Positions 23,301 to 34,081 of a stretch of DNA of 64,000 nucleotides are shown in pieces. Every line of letters starts with the position of its first letter. The stretch's first letter is position 1. The DNA is taken from the NCBI RefSeq assembly GCF_029873635.1, contig NC_080421.1, forward strand, positions 40,653,120-40,717,119. The letters run 5' to 3'. The stretch is from Malania oleifera (taxonomy: Eukaryota; Streptophyta; Magnoliopsida; Santalales; Ximeniaceae). Below the pieces are notes generated by a model that saw only the letters and a list, made by a program, of their open reading frames with translations, was not told the origin of the DNA and ran no database searches. The translations under genes and the position numbers were made by a program.

Positions 23301-26300
23301 AAACCCCCTGAAACCCTAGCTCCTAAAAGTTCTTTGCCATCTGACCACTAGAGGAGCCCCACATGCTGGCCAAACTTCTCCAGCCATCGGCTCTTCAAAT
23401 ACCCTAATGTCCTATGTTTTTATCATCACAGCACCAACACCATTGAATGGTCTTCCTTTGCCCTATATATCATCGTCTGAAAGTCACTGCCGGCGACATG
23501 TGTGTGAAAAGTTGCCAGAGTCCCCTGCAACTACTAGTTTTGCAAGAAATTACCTTCAGCCATGATATTTTGGTTTCTTCCTTGATATTTTCATCTGCGG
23601 CATGATATTTTGATTGTGGATCTTCTATTTTGCAAGTGAGCATAGAATTTGCTTAGAAAAGCAAGAAATTGTCATTGCCAGCTCTGAGAACCAGGTTCTG
23701 TTGGTGCATTTTTTGAATTTTCTAAGTAAATTTATTTCATTTTGGACCATACTCAAGATCAAAGGTGAATTGAAGATAGTTCTTGAAAATTAGGAGTCAA
23801 ATTTGTGGTTTTGCAAGAGTAAATTGAGAATTGAGCGCGCAATTGTGTTAAGGGCTTTTGGTGATATGTAGTTGCAGTGTATATAAATAAATCCTGCTTG
23901 GTGACGGCTTACTGGAAAAATGAATGGGTTTTGTCATACCTTGTGCATAATATCTATCCATTCCATACCTTTCTAAGTGTGGAGAAAATGTATCCAAACT
24001 CATCATGGATGGAAGATATCCTATGAACATGGTTGCTAGAATTGGAGTCTCTCGTATGCAACTTAACCCATAACCTCACCCAAAGCCTTATGAGGTATCT
24101 TGGGTTAACTCTACATGTTTCTGAAAGATGTTTGATTCCCATCCACATGGCTACTATTTTGATAATGTTTGGTGTGATATCATACCCGTGAATGTTGGCC
24201 ATTAGTCCTTTGTGCTCCTTGGTTTGATGATTTGGGTGTGACTCAAGGACATGAGAATGCATGTCTTCCACAATAATGTTAGCAAGATTGTCTTGAAGCC
24301 TCCACCACCAACCAACCAACCAAGACAAAGGATCTATTACAGTTACTCTACTTGACACTATAGGGAAGGAAATGCATGTGTTTGAAGACATCCAAAGTTT
24401 TTCATACATTCCTATTTGTAGAGTTTGTCATCCCCGTTGAGTTCATTGATGCCAATTCTCAATTCAGGTCTACGGTGCTGGCAATGTAATATGGTTTCTT
24501 ATCTCACTCAGGCGTTGGCTTTCAAAGAAATCAGTTTGTTTCTTACTTTTGATCTGAAACTTCAAAATTGAAGGCCAAATTTTTTCTAACAGGGGGAGAG
24601 TTGATGTAGGACAAGAAACAAAACCTTGGGAAGATCCTTGGTGGAGAATATAAGAAGAATTGGATTGAGGATTGTTGGGTTTAGTTAGTAGTTTATCATG
24701 TCTTTTGTTTAATTAGTATAGTATTATGTATACTTGGAGGCTTGTGTGTAGTATTTGTGTATTCTAGGGATACGTTTGTAATGTAATGTAGTTTTTGGGA
24801 TATATATGTAATTTCATGTGTTTGGAGGCTTTCTTCGAAATGGTGTGTGAAAGCCATGTTGTAGGCAGTTATTGAATTTGAATTGAAGTGAATGTGAGTT
24901 TCCCCCCCCCCCCCCCCCTTGTATCTCCTCTCTCCTTTTTTTCCTGTATTTCCTCTTAAATTTCTTCTAAACTCTCCATGGCTGCAGATCCTTAATGCTG
25001 GCCCTGCTCCAGAGGGCTTCCGATCTTTGAGAATGAAGGAAATTGTCAGGTTGAGGAATAGGTAACTAGTGTTAAAGATGATGCTATTTTGCTCACTTTT
25101 GCCTTTCCAGCGAAGGAATCTAGTGAAAAGGATATTGAAGCTCCAGATCTTATGGACATGGTGGGCATTTGGTTATGGGCTCAGGAAGTTAAGATTGGAT
25201 TGTGGGAAGAGTAAGCTGAAAAAGAGTTTGAAATGTTGTATAGAATATGATGGGAAGAGAATTAATCTCTTTGAAATGTTCTATACTCCTATAAACTGAG
25301 ATGGGAAGTTTTTGAAAAGAAGATCTTTGACTTATTTGTGTTAGGTTTTTTTTGTTTTTATTTTTTTTATTTACTTTTAGGTTTTATTTTTTTGAGGTTG
25401 TCGTCCCCTCGCCTGGTTTTTAATTTGTTTTCACTTAATAAATTTATTTGGTTATCAAAAAAATTTTAGCAAAAAAAAAATGTTATTTATATAAATATTT
25501 GACCCAATAAAATGTAAAATGTAAAATATATTTTGTATATACATATTATATCTTGCAGTTTGGTTCTATTTGCAATTTATATATAGTAAAATGTAAATAA
25601 AGATATATATTACCAAAAAAAAAAGTAAAATGTAAAATATCTCTTATATACACATATTATTGCTTGCTATTTTCCTTTGTCCAAGTAATCAAGATGAACC
25701 AAACTGTGCTGTGTTTTGAAGCGAATTAGACTAAAAATTGCAGTTTGGTCTGATTTGGTTTATGGTTTAAAAGAAATGGTGCACACCAATAGTCCCTCTT
25801 TCAAGCTGTAGATAAAAAAAAAGTATTTTTTTTTTGTTTTTTGCAATCTCCTTTAGAGTCAAATCTGGCCAAATTGTGTACTAGACTGAAAATTGTGGTT
25901 TGGTTCAGTTTGTTTACAGTTTAAACTGAATAATGCACACCACTAGTCCATCTTTTGATTGTAGATAAAAGACTAGAGTATGAATATCTAAAGTTATATA
26001 TAAAATTTTATATTTTGTAAAATTAGATGCAAGGACACAGCAAATCTTTGAAAAATAATGCATGATATGACATGAGTGCTCTAATTTATACTGTGCAAAA
26101 TGTTAAATTTAATATTGATATCACATTGTATATAAAAAATCTAATAAATTCTTAGTACATGACTTCTTCCAAATAATGAGTTTATTGCAATTTCTAAATT
26201 GTAATTTGCTACCTAGAATTTTTATAATTGTTATTTTTTTTATTTACTTAATGATTGATTAATGAGTTTTTATTTTAAATATGTTTAAATTATATTATTT

Positions 26301-27723
26301 TAAGGGTACTTCTAGGTCATCAATTTTATTTTAAAATTTTATTGTTAGGCAGTTATGTTATTATTTATCTCAATGACATTAGATACTTCACAATAATTTT
26401 AGAAGACTTGAGAAGAATTTACCTATTTTAGGTTTAGAAAACAACAACAAGAGGCCGCAAGTCAATTAGATGCGGTCGGCTATATGAATATTTTTTGCCA
26501 ATTTATCTGATCGAGTTCATTTTCCTTTGTTAACTTAAGAGTTATTAAATCCTTCCTCACTGCCACATTCCAAGTCATATTAGGTCTTCCCCTACCCCTT
26601 TTCATACCAGAAACAATGACTAACTCCTCCTCACATGTGATCACCTAGGCCTGTGTTTCAAATACCCAAATCATATAAGCTGCTCCTCCCTGATCTTGTC
26701 TTCGACTAGTGCTCTGCTTAGTTTATTGTGTATATGCTTGGTCCTTATTTTATCTTTTAGTGTTATACCCCTCATCCACCTTAACATTCGGATTTTGGAC
26801 AACATTTTCTTTTTGTGCATGTTGTAAAAAAGTAAAATAAATTATGTTTATGTTATTTTTTAATCAAATTGATATTTTTGGGTTCAAACCTTAACCTATT
26901 TAAAATAAACTTTCTAAATGCAATTTCATCCAATTTTATTGAATCTCATCTCTTTTAGAAATGATTTGCTCCTACATTTAAAAGATAATAATATTTTTTC
27001 TCTACAAAATAATTTAGAGTATTTGTACTTCATATATGGTATGTATATGTACTAGTTTTTTCTTAAAACTAAAATGGAGTTTCTTCCTTAGGGTCAAACA
27101 TTAACTTATTTAAAATATACTTTCTAAATGTAATTTCATCGAATTTTAGTTGAACTTACATTTTTTTAAGAATGCTTTGTCTTATTTTTGAAATAGAAGC
27201 ATACTTTTATCCACAAGATGATTTTCATTGTTCGTACTTTTATATATAAAATATAGATTGTTGCCGTCCTCATCGTCATCACTATTATTAGTACTAATAT
27301 TCTTTATTATTATTATTATTATTATTGTTATTTGTAGTAGTAGTAGTAGTAGTAGTACTGCTGCTATTATTAGTTTTGTAGCCTGGGTTGCATGTGTGTT
27401 GATGCTTCGTGTGTAGTCTTATATGTGATAATTATCATCTTCTTGTTGGAGCAAAGCTGCTTATTACTTCAATCTGGCAGCATGAAACCATTGTAATGGG
27501 TTTATTCTTCATATGTGCTGCACTTCAATGAACTGTTTTATGAATGCACATGCTTCTCTGGTCAAACACTTGGCATTATTAATCAGTTTGTGTTTTACCA
27601 AGACTGAAGAAGCATTTTTAGAAGCGAGCAATTATGTTTATTGTATATTTGCAGAGGAACCTTCCTTCTACAGCTGGATCAGTATCAACTAAGACCACAG
27701 CATCAGGATGGGCTGCTTTTTGA
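17313..27723 (+). CDS. NECAP: NECAP-like adaptin-ear-binding coat-associated protein
   Basis: NECAP proteins bind AP-2/AP-1 adaptor ears and act in clathrin-mediated vesicle formation at the plasma membrane and trans-Golgi. Three exons join at phase 0: 17313-17798, 20027-20308 and 27655-27723, giving 278 aa, close to what I recall for the Arabidopsis relative At1g03900 (about 270 aa). Residues about 1-160 (MSFEEGEEHFEHTLL start) form the PH-like PHear domain, with the family signatures SVYKIPPR, EWLQSDKIWTGRLRVVS and GLGFAERNEAFDFNVAL. Exon 2 encodes a proline-rich linker (APPPTG, SPLPPPPNDP). Exon 3 encodes the tail NLPSTAGS to GWAAF; terminal W-A-A-F is a WxxF adaptor-ear motif. Exon 1 is strikingly GC-rich against its AT-rich surroundings. 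Intron 2 is 7.3 kb and full of repeats. The gene looks intact. Confidence 0.97.
17799..20026 (+). other. Intron 1 of the NECAP gene
   Basis: GTATTG donor and CTATAG acceptor. Ordinary T-rich plant intron; the open frame at 18790-18999 has no protein I recognise. No mobile element was identified. Confidence 0.7.
20309..21836 (+). other. Start of NECAP intron 2, unassigned
   Basis: From 20617 an open frame of 70 codons is followed by sequence broken in all frames. The text is not AT-rich like a plain intron and may be an old LINE or other insertion, but no domain is recognisable. Confidence 0.35.
21837..22580. repeat. Tandem duplication of about 375 bp
   Basis: 21837-22205 is repeated almost exactly at 22211-22580, offset 374-375 bp, with only a few single differences. 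Both copies include AAACAGATGGCAACTGCAAG near the start and GACTATTCAGATGAGGGCAG near the end. The copies are far more alike than the two LTRs just downstream, so the duplication is younger than that insertion. Confidence 0.88.
22696..24905 (+). mobile_element. Small non-coding LTR element in NECAP intron 2
   Basis: Direct repeats of about 290 bp at 22696-22985 and 24605-24905 share TAGGACAAGAA near the start, GGATTGAGGATTGTTGGG, and a TTTCATGTGTTT segment. A polypurine tract (AGGGGGAGAG, about 24591-24600) precedes the second copy, as expected for an LTR. The 1.6-kb interior is pyrimidine-rich at 22990-23190 and has no gag or pol. No convincing primer-binding site was found and the LTR 3' ends are uncertain. 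Non-autonomous, clearly old. Confidence 0.65.
24902..24918. repeat. Poly-C tract in NECAP intron 2
   Basis: Seventeen consecutive C at the end of the second LTR copy. The first copy has a shorter C7 run at a similar place. Confidence 0.85.
24919..26446. other. NECAP intron 2, mixed sequence with a LINE-like tail
   Basis: 25370-25470 looks like a LINE 3' end on the plus strand: a T-rich run, then TAATAAATTTATTTGGTTATC and an A-rich tail. 24987-25060 looks like a cut-out exon (see findings). 25480-26440 is AT-rich with TATATA-type sequence and the repeated word AAAATGTAAAATAT. Confidence 0.4.
26447..26830 (-). mobile_element. RTE LINE 3' fragment in NECAP intron 2
   Basis: On the minus strand the conceptual protein shows the RTE C-terminal signature R-G-R-G-R-P-N-M-T-W followed by D-L-I-T-L-K-L-T and N-W. 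The GCCGAC-containing 3' end and a GTTGTTGTT tail follow at about 26447-26500. It is 5'-truncated and carries stops and frame changes. It lies antisense to the host gene. Confidence 0.8.
26831..27654 (+). other. End of NECAP intron 2
   Basis: AT-rich intron with a (TTA)n/(TAG)n microsatellite cluster at about 27285-27370. TTTGCAG at 27648-27654 is the acceptor of the last exon. Confidence 0.6.
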
Positions 27724-28336
27724 ATTTGCAAGGAGGATGTGTTGGATATGACTAAGATCTTCATTTGTTGTTTTCTTTGGAAAGAAAGAGAATGAAAAAA
27801 AAAAAAAAAAAAAGGAGAAAAGAAAAATGAACAAAGCGTGGAAGCATGAGGCACCAAATGTTTTGATGCTGAGAAATAATGTTTACTGGAGTATGTTGAT
27901 ATGTATCTTTGTCCTGCTTGAACTCAATTTTATTTATATACAGAGAAATTTATTTTTTCCTTTTTTGAATTTTGGTTGAATGAAGATGCAAATTGTGGAT
28001 GATTGAGGAGCATTGTACATCTATGGCCTCTCTTTCAGCCTGAGATGAGATTTGCACCAAAAAATGAGCTTCATTGTGACTGAAGAACTGATTTTAGCTT
28101 TCGTGGGCTCTGTTTCAGCATAGAAGTGTATCTCTTGTTGTACAGGTTCTGGCCCTTCTCCAGTGATTCAGGCATATAAGAACATTGAAAACCCTGAATC
28201 ATTTCATATAATGCTCTGTTCAATATAATTTGTCATGCACATGGATCGAACCCATTGAAGGTGTTGTAGTTTGAGGTTCCATTTCTTGAATGATTATTGC
28301 ATATATTTAATGCCCTCTATTAATGTTATGATGATG
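27724..28336 (+). other. NECAP 3' UTR and downstream spacer
   Basis: A run of about 20 A near 27796 follows the stop codon at 27721-27723. Likely 3' UTR for a few hundred bases; a firm polyadenylation point cannot be set. Confidence 0.45.
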
Positions 28337-28959
28337 CAATGTGTTAGGATTTGATAGTGTGACCTTGGTTAAATGGGGAGGAGAGATGTCTTCACTTCTT
28401 CTCGCCAGAGATTTTTATACTGGATGTTGAATTACTTGGATGATGACTTGTGTGGTTGTCTTGTTAATTGAATATGATAACTAGTTTCACGTATCATTGA
28501 GTATGAAGGTCGCTTGTCTTCATAAATTCATTATTGTTGGAACTGATATTTCGTGACTATGAACGGCTTTCGAAAACCTATCGAGTGTTCATGATAGCCA
28601 TATTGAACGAGTAGTTATTGGTTGACTTTGTCGAGGGAGAGCCTCGACGAGTGCGGCACAGTACGTTAATTGAGTTCAAATTGGGTGTCTTGAACAGTTG
28701 GTATCAGAGCACAATGTGCGTGAGTTCGATGGGCGTGAACACTTCGAGTTGTAAATTGAGAGTTTAAAATTTTGAAAAACAGAACAATGCGGAGATATGT
28801 AAGGCAAGGGATGACTCGAGAAAGATGTGCCAATAGAGTTTTAGGCTGCTAAAAAGAGAATTGATTTTGAAAATAGAATTGTGGAACTTGAGTAAGTCAC
28901 TCCATGTATAAGAATCCCTGGAATGAAGTAGTTGAAAACCTTGAGAATAGGTTGAAGTA

Positions 28960-29420
28960 CATTGAGGACATGATGCCATCTCCCATCTCATGAAGGAGAA
29001 AGACAAACAGAGCTTGCGGTATTCGAAAGGAGGATTGAGCAGTTGGAAACTTATCGAGGGCGTGATTCCATACATAATCCCGAGTAGTGCCAATAGAGCT
29101 TGAGACCTTCCTACGGGAAGCAGACCAATAGAACTTGAGGTCTTCCTGAAAGTATTGAGCTGTTGCTTTGAGTAGGCTGAAACACATCGAGGGCGTGATG
29201 CCATCCATCATCCCAAGGGGTAGTGCCAATAGAGGTTGAGGTCCCCCTACGGGAAACAGACCAATAGAGCTTGAGGTTTGTGAGAGAATATTAAGCTATT
29301 GAAAGCCTTGAATAGGTTGAAACACATCGTGGGCGTGATGCCTTTCATAATCCTATGGGGTAGTGCCAATAGAGCTTGAGACCTCCCTACGGAAGTTATG
29401 GAGATCGTTGCTTATTTTTG
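28960..29420. repeat. ~136-bp tandem repeat inside the non-coding LTR element
   Basis: The phrase TAGTGCCAATAGAG occurs at about 29085, 29221 and 29361, each followed by a CCCTACGG-type segment and CACATCG(A/T)GGGCGTGATG. The unit is about 136-140 bp, three or more copies. Confidence 0.8.
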
Positions 29421-29509
29421 TGCGTGTAGAGATTGGAAAAGAATTCATGACAATTTGATGGGTAAGTGAGCAGAGGACTTCCAGTAGGACTACAGAGAGA
29501 TGGTAATAG

Positions 29510-29820
29510 TTCTCGCAAAACACCCAGGAAAGTAGGCAAGGTGTCATGTCAAGTGCTAAAAGGGTTGGCTGGGTGAACGCTGCACGCTTTGGTAAGTCAA
29601 CATGGTAGAGAAAGGGTAATGGTTTACATCAAGCGCTTAGGAAAGTAGGTAGGGTGTCACACCATGCGCTAAAGGGTTGGCAAAGTGAACGATGCATGCT
29701 TCGGTTCTTATAGCAGGGAAAGGATAATAGTTCACGCCAAGTACTTAGGAAAGCAAGCAGGGTGACACGCCAAAGCGCGAAAAGGGTAGGCAGGGTGAAC
29801 GCTGCACGCTCTGACCAAGT
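29510..29820. repeat. ~100-bp tandem repeat inside the non-coding LTR element
   Basis: Three copies of a unit with CTAAAAGGGTTGGC-like and GTGAACGCTGCACGCT words, at about 29545-29600, 29640-29705 and 29740-29815. Confidence 0.75.
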
Positions 29821-29914
29821 TAATATAGAGACTTGGAGGCCTCTAATGACTTGAACGATGGTTTGATGTGAGATTCAGTAGATTTTAATACCCAAAAGAC
29901 AACAACTGGAATAG

Positions 29915-30185
29915 ATGAGTCGTATATCTTTTCGGTTCTTTACCTGTTAGTTGTCGTAGTTACCTCACATAGTTGATGAGTTGTATCTTTTGTTTTTTAG
30001 ATCCTCAACTGTCAGCTATCATAGTTATCTCACACAATCGGCGAGTCGTATCCTTTTCAGTCCTTTACTAGCCAGTTGTCATAATTACCTCGCACTGTGG
30101 ATGAGTTGTATCCCTTTTTAGTTCTTCACAAGTTAGTGGTTGTATTTCTCTCATACCGTGGATGAGTCATATAGAGTAGAGACTA
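29915..30185. repeat. ~65-bp tandem repeat inside the non-coding LTR element
   Basis: About four diverged copies containing GATGAGT(C/T)GTAT followed by a TTCTTTAC-like word and AGTTGTCGTAGTTACCTC. Units are about 60-68 bp. Confidence 0.7.
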
Positions 30186-30664
30186 AAGATGTTGAGTATA
30201 GCCTGGTAGCCATGCAGTCACTGACGAAGGTCATCAACAACAAGAGTGGGAAGTTTCTTACAAATACATCGACGAGGTCGTCGATAGAGTGAGTGGGGGA
30301 GAATGTTAGGGTTTTGACAATGTCACCTCAGTTAAATGGGGAGGAGAGATGTCTTCACTTGTCCTCGCCAGAAATTTTTATACTGGATGTTGAATTATTC
30401 GGATGATGGTTTGTGTGGTTGTCTTGTTGATTGAATATAACAACTAGTTCCACGTACCATTGAGTATGAAGGTCGCTTGTCTTCATGAATTCATTATTGT
30501 TGGAACTGATATTTTGTGACTATGAATGACTTTTGAAAACCTCTCGAGTGTTCATGACAGCCGGATTGAACATGTCGTTATTGACTGACTCTGTCGAGAG
30601 AGAGCCTTGACGAGTGCCGCGCGACCCATTAATTGAGTTTAAATTGGAGGTCCGTGACACAATG

Positions 30665-31604
30665 CAGTTGATGATGAAGAATTGATCTCATGTCTCCTTC
30701 AGGTGATGACAGTTAATTCTTGGATATCCTTTTTCCGGCATTGAAACCCCCACCCCCCCCCCCCCCCCCCCCCCCCCCCACAATCCTGAAAACCTTTTGT
30801 TTTGGATTTGGTAGACCCGAACCCCTGTGTCATCTGATTTGGTTTGGTTTGGTTTGGAATGTGCTTCAAGCAATGCTTCCCAGCCTTTTGTTTCCAAAGG
30901 CGCTTCATCACTCATCAGCAGTTGTTGAGAGGAGACGTCTCCCCATGTCAGGTCGCTTGGAGAGCTCCTAATAGTTATGTCTCCATATTAAATAATAGAA
31001 TTGTGCTTGAAGCAAGACTTTTAGGGTATTTCATTTGTCTAGATTTAAATAAAATTCAGTATAAATTGTCTTACATTTTATTTAAACTTCACATATCTAA
31101 ATTCGAGGTCTGAATTTTATTGTTTTTAGATAAAATATTTAATTAAATTTCAAGTGTGAACTCCGTAACTTTGTTTCGTAAGCCACACTTGTCCTAGGAA
31201 TAGCTTAATGTTACCATTCCGATTTTGAAAAATAAAAATCAATATCCTAAACTGCAATCGTTTAAAAATTCCTTGAACTTGACAAACTATTATAGTTCTT
31301 GACACCCTGTAATGAGATTGCCAGTGGGATTTATTTGGAAAGAAGTGCAGTGGTCTTGCTCATTATTGCATTTGGGTAGGCATCTATCCTCATTATTTGG
31401 CTTTTAAATTAATTTTCAATTTGTTCTAGACGAGGAGAAAATTGCATTAAGAATTGAAACAATGTACTATTGGACAAGGACAAGGTATCATAAAAAAAAA
31501 AAAAAAAAAAATGACGATCAACGATAAAAAAAATATTACAATGGATGCATCGGCCTATACTTTTGAAGGTCTGGCAGTGATAAATCCTCCCCCAAAAAAA
31601 TCAA
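30665..31604. other. Intergenic spacer
   Basis: Contains a 27-base poly-C tract (30753-30779) and an A run (about 31492-31510). Open frames here depend on the C run and are not genes. Nothing else is recognised. Confidence 0.4.
30753..30779. repeat. Poly-C tract, 27 bases
   Basis: Longest of three C runs in the window. It is the source of the polyproline and polyglycine reading frames on either strand. Confidence 0.9.
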
Positions 31605-31945
31605 GGGTAAAAGACACTCACCTCTCTTGAGGTTCGACAAAAGACAGAGACCTCCCTTGAGATTTCAAAAATCTCAGGAACCTCTCCTGAAATTTGTTAA
31701 AAACAAAATAGACCTCCTTTGAGGTTTCAAAAATGTCATAAATCATTCCTGAGGTTTGTCAAAGAGAGGAAATCTTTCTTTAAAAAGTTTGTCCTTTCGT
31801 ATAATACAAGGAGAAATTTATATCTTTTTGACAAATCTCACTAAAACTTTTAAAATTTTAGAGGAGGTTAGTGGAATTTTTAACCTCTGGAGAGGTCATT
31901 ATCTTTTTATTAAATCTCAGAAAAAATCAATGTCTTTTGCTAAAT
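31605..31945. mobile_element. Probable fold-back/MITE-like element
   Basis: The left half has AAAAGACACTCACCTC and repeated CCTCCCTTGAGGTTTCAAAA-like words. The right half carries their reverse complements (GAGGAGGTTAGTGG, GGAGAGGTCATTATC, AATGTCTTTTGCTAAA). The result is a 340-bp imperfect inverted repeat built of short internal repeats, non-coding. Confidence 0.45.
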
Positions 31946-33379
31946 GAACTGGTCGAAAAGAGAGGAACATCACTCTATCCCATAACAAATGAGGACAAAT
32001 TGTGCCCTCCATAGAAGTTCTTTCTATCCTCTCAATAAAGAGTCCAAAATTGCAAGAGTCTATAAAACACAACTCTTTGTAATTGAGGCAAACCCCAATA
32101 TCTCATGAGAGCTTTCCAAAAATGAGAGATTGATAGACATGCAGCACCTTCTTATGTCTAACAATTTATGCATATTAACTCTATTCAAGTCATAGTACAA
32201 ATGATGGTCCAAATATTCAAGTAACCCTACAGGCTATTTGGTATCACTATCAAAGGTTATAAAACTAAAACTAGAAATAAAAAACATAAGAAGAAATAGA
32301 AATTAAAAAAATAAGAACAAATAACTTATTTGGTATATTTCTAAAATTAAAACAAATAAAAAACTTAATTAAATAAAATCTCACTTTTATCCTTGAATCG
32401 ATAACAACTAAAAAATGATTAAAATAATAAATTACAAATAATATAAATTTAAAAATACTATAATAGAATAAAAATTTGAAATAATAATTATATTTCAAAA
32501 TTTACTTTATAAGAACAATCTTATTGTACATTACAGTTGAAAAATAGCAAAAATATTTTGTAAATAAATTTTATTTTTTTAAAAAATTTATGGACATCTT
32601 TGTTTTAATTATATTTTAAATTCATATGATTATTTTATTTTAATTTTAATTAAAAAGTATGCAAAAATGAATGATTTAATAAAAAAATTTAATTTTGGAT
32701 ATTAAAATATTTTGGCAACTTGCAATTGAAAATCATGAAGTCTGATTTTATTATTTTTTATTTTTTATTTGCAAACAGCTAAAAGCTGACAATAAGAACA
32801 GAAATTTGGAAACATAAACAAACACATTTTCATAATTTGTTTCTTAATTGCATAAAAAAATTAAAAATTATACTAAATATGGTGGATCCAAGGGGAAAAA
32901 AAGTTCAGGGAAGGGTTTTTTTAGAAGGTGAAAAGAAAAAAGAAAAAAAAGATATTAAGAGAATAGCCTTGAATAATCAATCTACCAAACTCTTTCATCC
33001 TCCATGTTAGAAGGAACATACAAGTCCAACATAGAAGGCAAGGAGGTTAGCTCATCAACATCTCTTTCATTGAGATTCTTGAAAAAAATGAAGTCTCATG
33101 AAAGAGAACCCATCTCAGAAGAAAATAATGGGCTAAAAGGAGCATTCTCGAAGAAGAAAACATAAACAACCAAGGCATCATCAGCTTTAAAGAACCCTCA
33201 CCTACCTAAACATCCTCCTAAATTAGGTCCTATTCCCATTTCCAACATCGAAGAGGGTGAGAGTAAAGAGTTGACATATCACTTAGGATAGAAACTTCTG
33301 AGTAATATCAGTTCCTCCACTCTCCCACCCATTTTCATGAAGCCTATATTTACTTTTTCACCTTATACTATAGGAGTTT
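31946..33379. other. AT-rich intergenic DNA
   Basis: 32225-32880 is very AT-rich and could be a decayed MITE (left text GGCTATTTGGTATCACTATC), without a clear partner end. 32900-33380 may belong to the LINE piece that follows. No gene is supported. Confidence 0.3.
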
Positions 33380-34075
33380 ACTTCCAAAGGAAACTTCCAC
33401 AACTATTTACCAATTAGGGAGATTATTTTGGATACCAAGTTGTCAAGCCCTAGGAATTTAGCAACACAGTCCTCCAGAAACAGCATGGTATCATTGGAAA
33501 ATTGGTGATGGGACACCTTCACTTTGTCCCTTCCTATAAGATCAGCCCTAAGCTTTAAAGCATATACAAGCATCCTACTCAAAGTTTCCACCACCAAGGG
33601 AAAAAAAAAAAAAAGGAGACAATGAGTCCTTTTGACCCTTGAGTAGCTTTAAACCACTCTTTAGGTTAACCATTGACAATAACTAACAAATTGGTCAAGC
33701 TCAAGCAACCTTTTATCTACAGTCTACACACCTCCCCAAAACCTTTCCTGCACATCACCTTATCCAAGAAGACTCAATTTACCATATTATAGGGTTCCTC
33801 AAAATCTAGATTAAACAGAAGCTCCCCTTCCTTTTTACATCCTCAACTACCTCACCAACCGCAAGTACAACATCTATAATTTGTCTGTCTCAAATAAACC
33901 AAACCCCTATAAGGTCTAGGAGCATTATTCCTGGTCAACTTAGGCATTATTATTTAAATTTTTTTGACATACAAAGGTTTCTTGAGCCATCAAGCGAAGC
34001 TCGCATCAAGAGGGCTCCAATTAAGACCCTCCACCATCAATTTTTTTAGGAAATCTTTATAAAAAAATTATTTGT
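33380..34075 (-). mobile_element. L1-type LINE reverse-transcriptase fragment
   Basis: Read on the minus strand from 34075, the conceptual protein follows plant L1 ORF2 order: a L-N-W-S-P-L-D-A-S segment, then F-L-D-K-V-M-C-R-K-G-F-G, an I-x-G-C-L segment, and V-S-H-H-Q-F-S-N-D-T-M-L-F (33490-33540), the counterpart of the family's VSHLQFADDT core in which ADD reads SND here. It has several stops and frameshifts. Only the middle of the reverse transcriptase remains; endonuclease and 3' end are missing. Confidence 0.75.
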
Positions 34076-34081
34076 GACAGT

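Larger units (their letters stand above)
28337..30664. mobile_element. Complete non-coding LTR retrotransposon with target duplication
   Basis: LTRs at 28342-28696 and 30304-30659 (355-356 bp) begin TGTTAGG and end in ACA. The 5-bp direct repeat CAATG at 28337-28341 and 30660-30664 is a perfect target-site duplication. A primer-binding site (GTTGGTATCAGAGC, 28697-28710) and a polypurine tract (GTGGGGGAGAA, about 30293-30303) are in place. The 1.6-kb interior has no gag or pol; it consists of three sets of tandem repeats. It looks structurally whole but non-autonomous. The LTRs differ by very roughly a tenth by eye, so the insertion is old. Orientation by primer site is plus. Confidence 0.88.

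Noticed and set aside
23954-24409. A 151-codon minus-strand open frame in NECAP intron 2
   Set aside because: It lies inside the small LTR element and shows no domain, signal or splice structure; open by chance.
28764-29229. Two overlapping minus-strand open frames of 146 and 110 codons
   Set aside because: They track the tandem repeats of the non-coding LTR element and read opposite to its orientation.
30688-30971. Glycine- and proline-rich open frames
   Set aside because: Produced by the 27-base poly-C tract.
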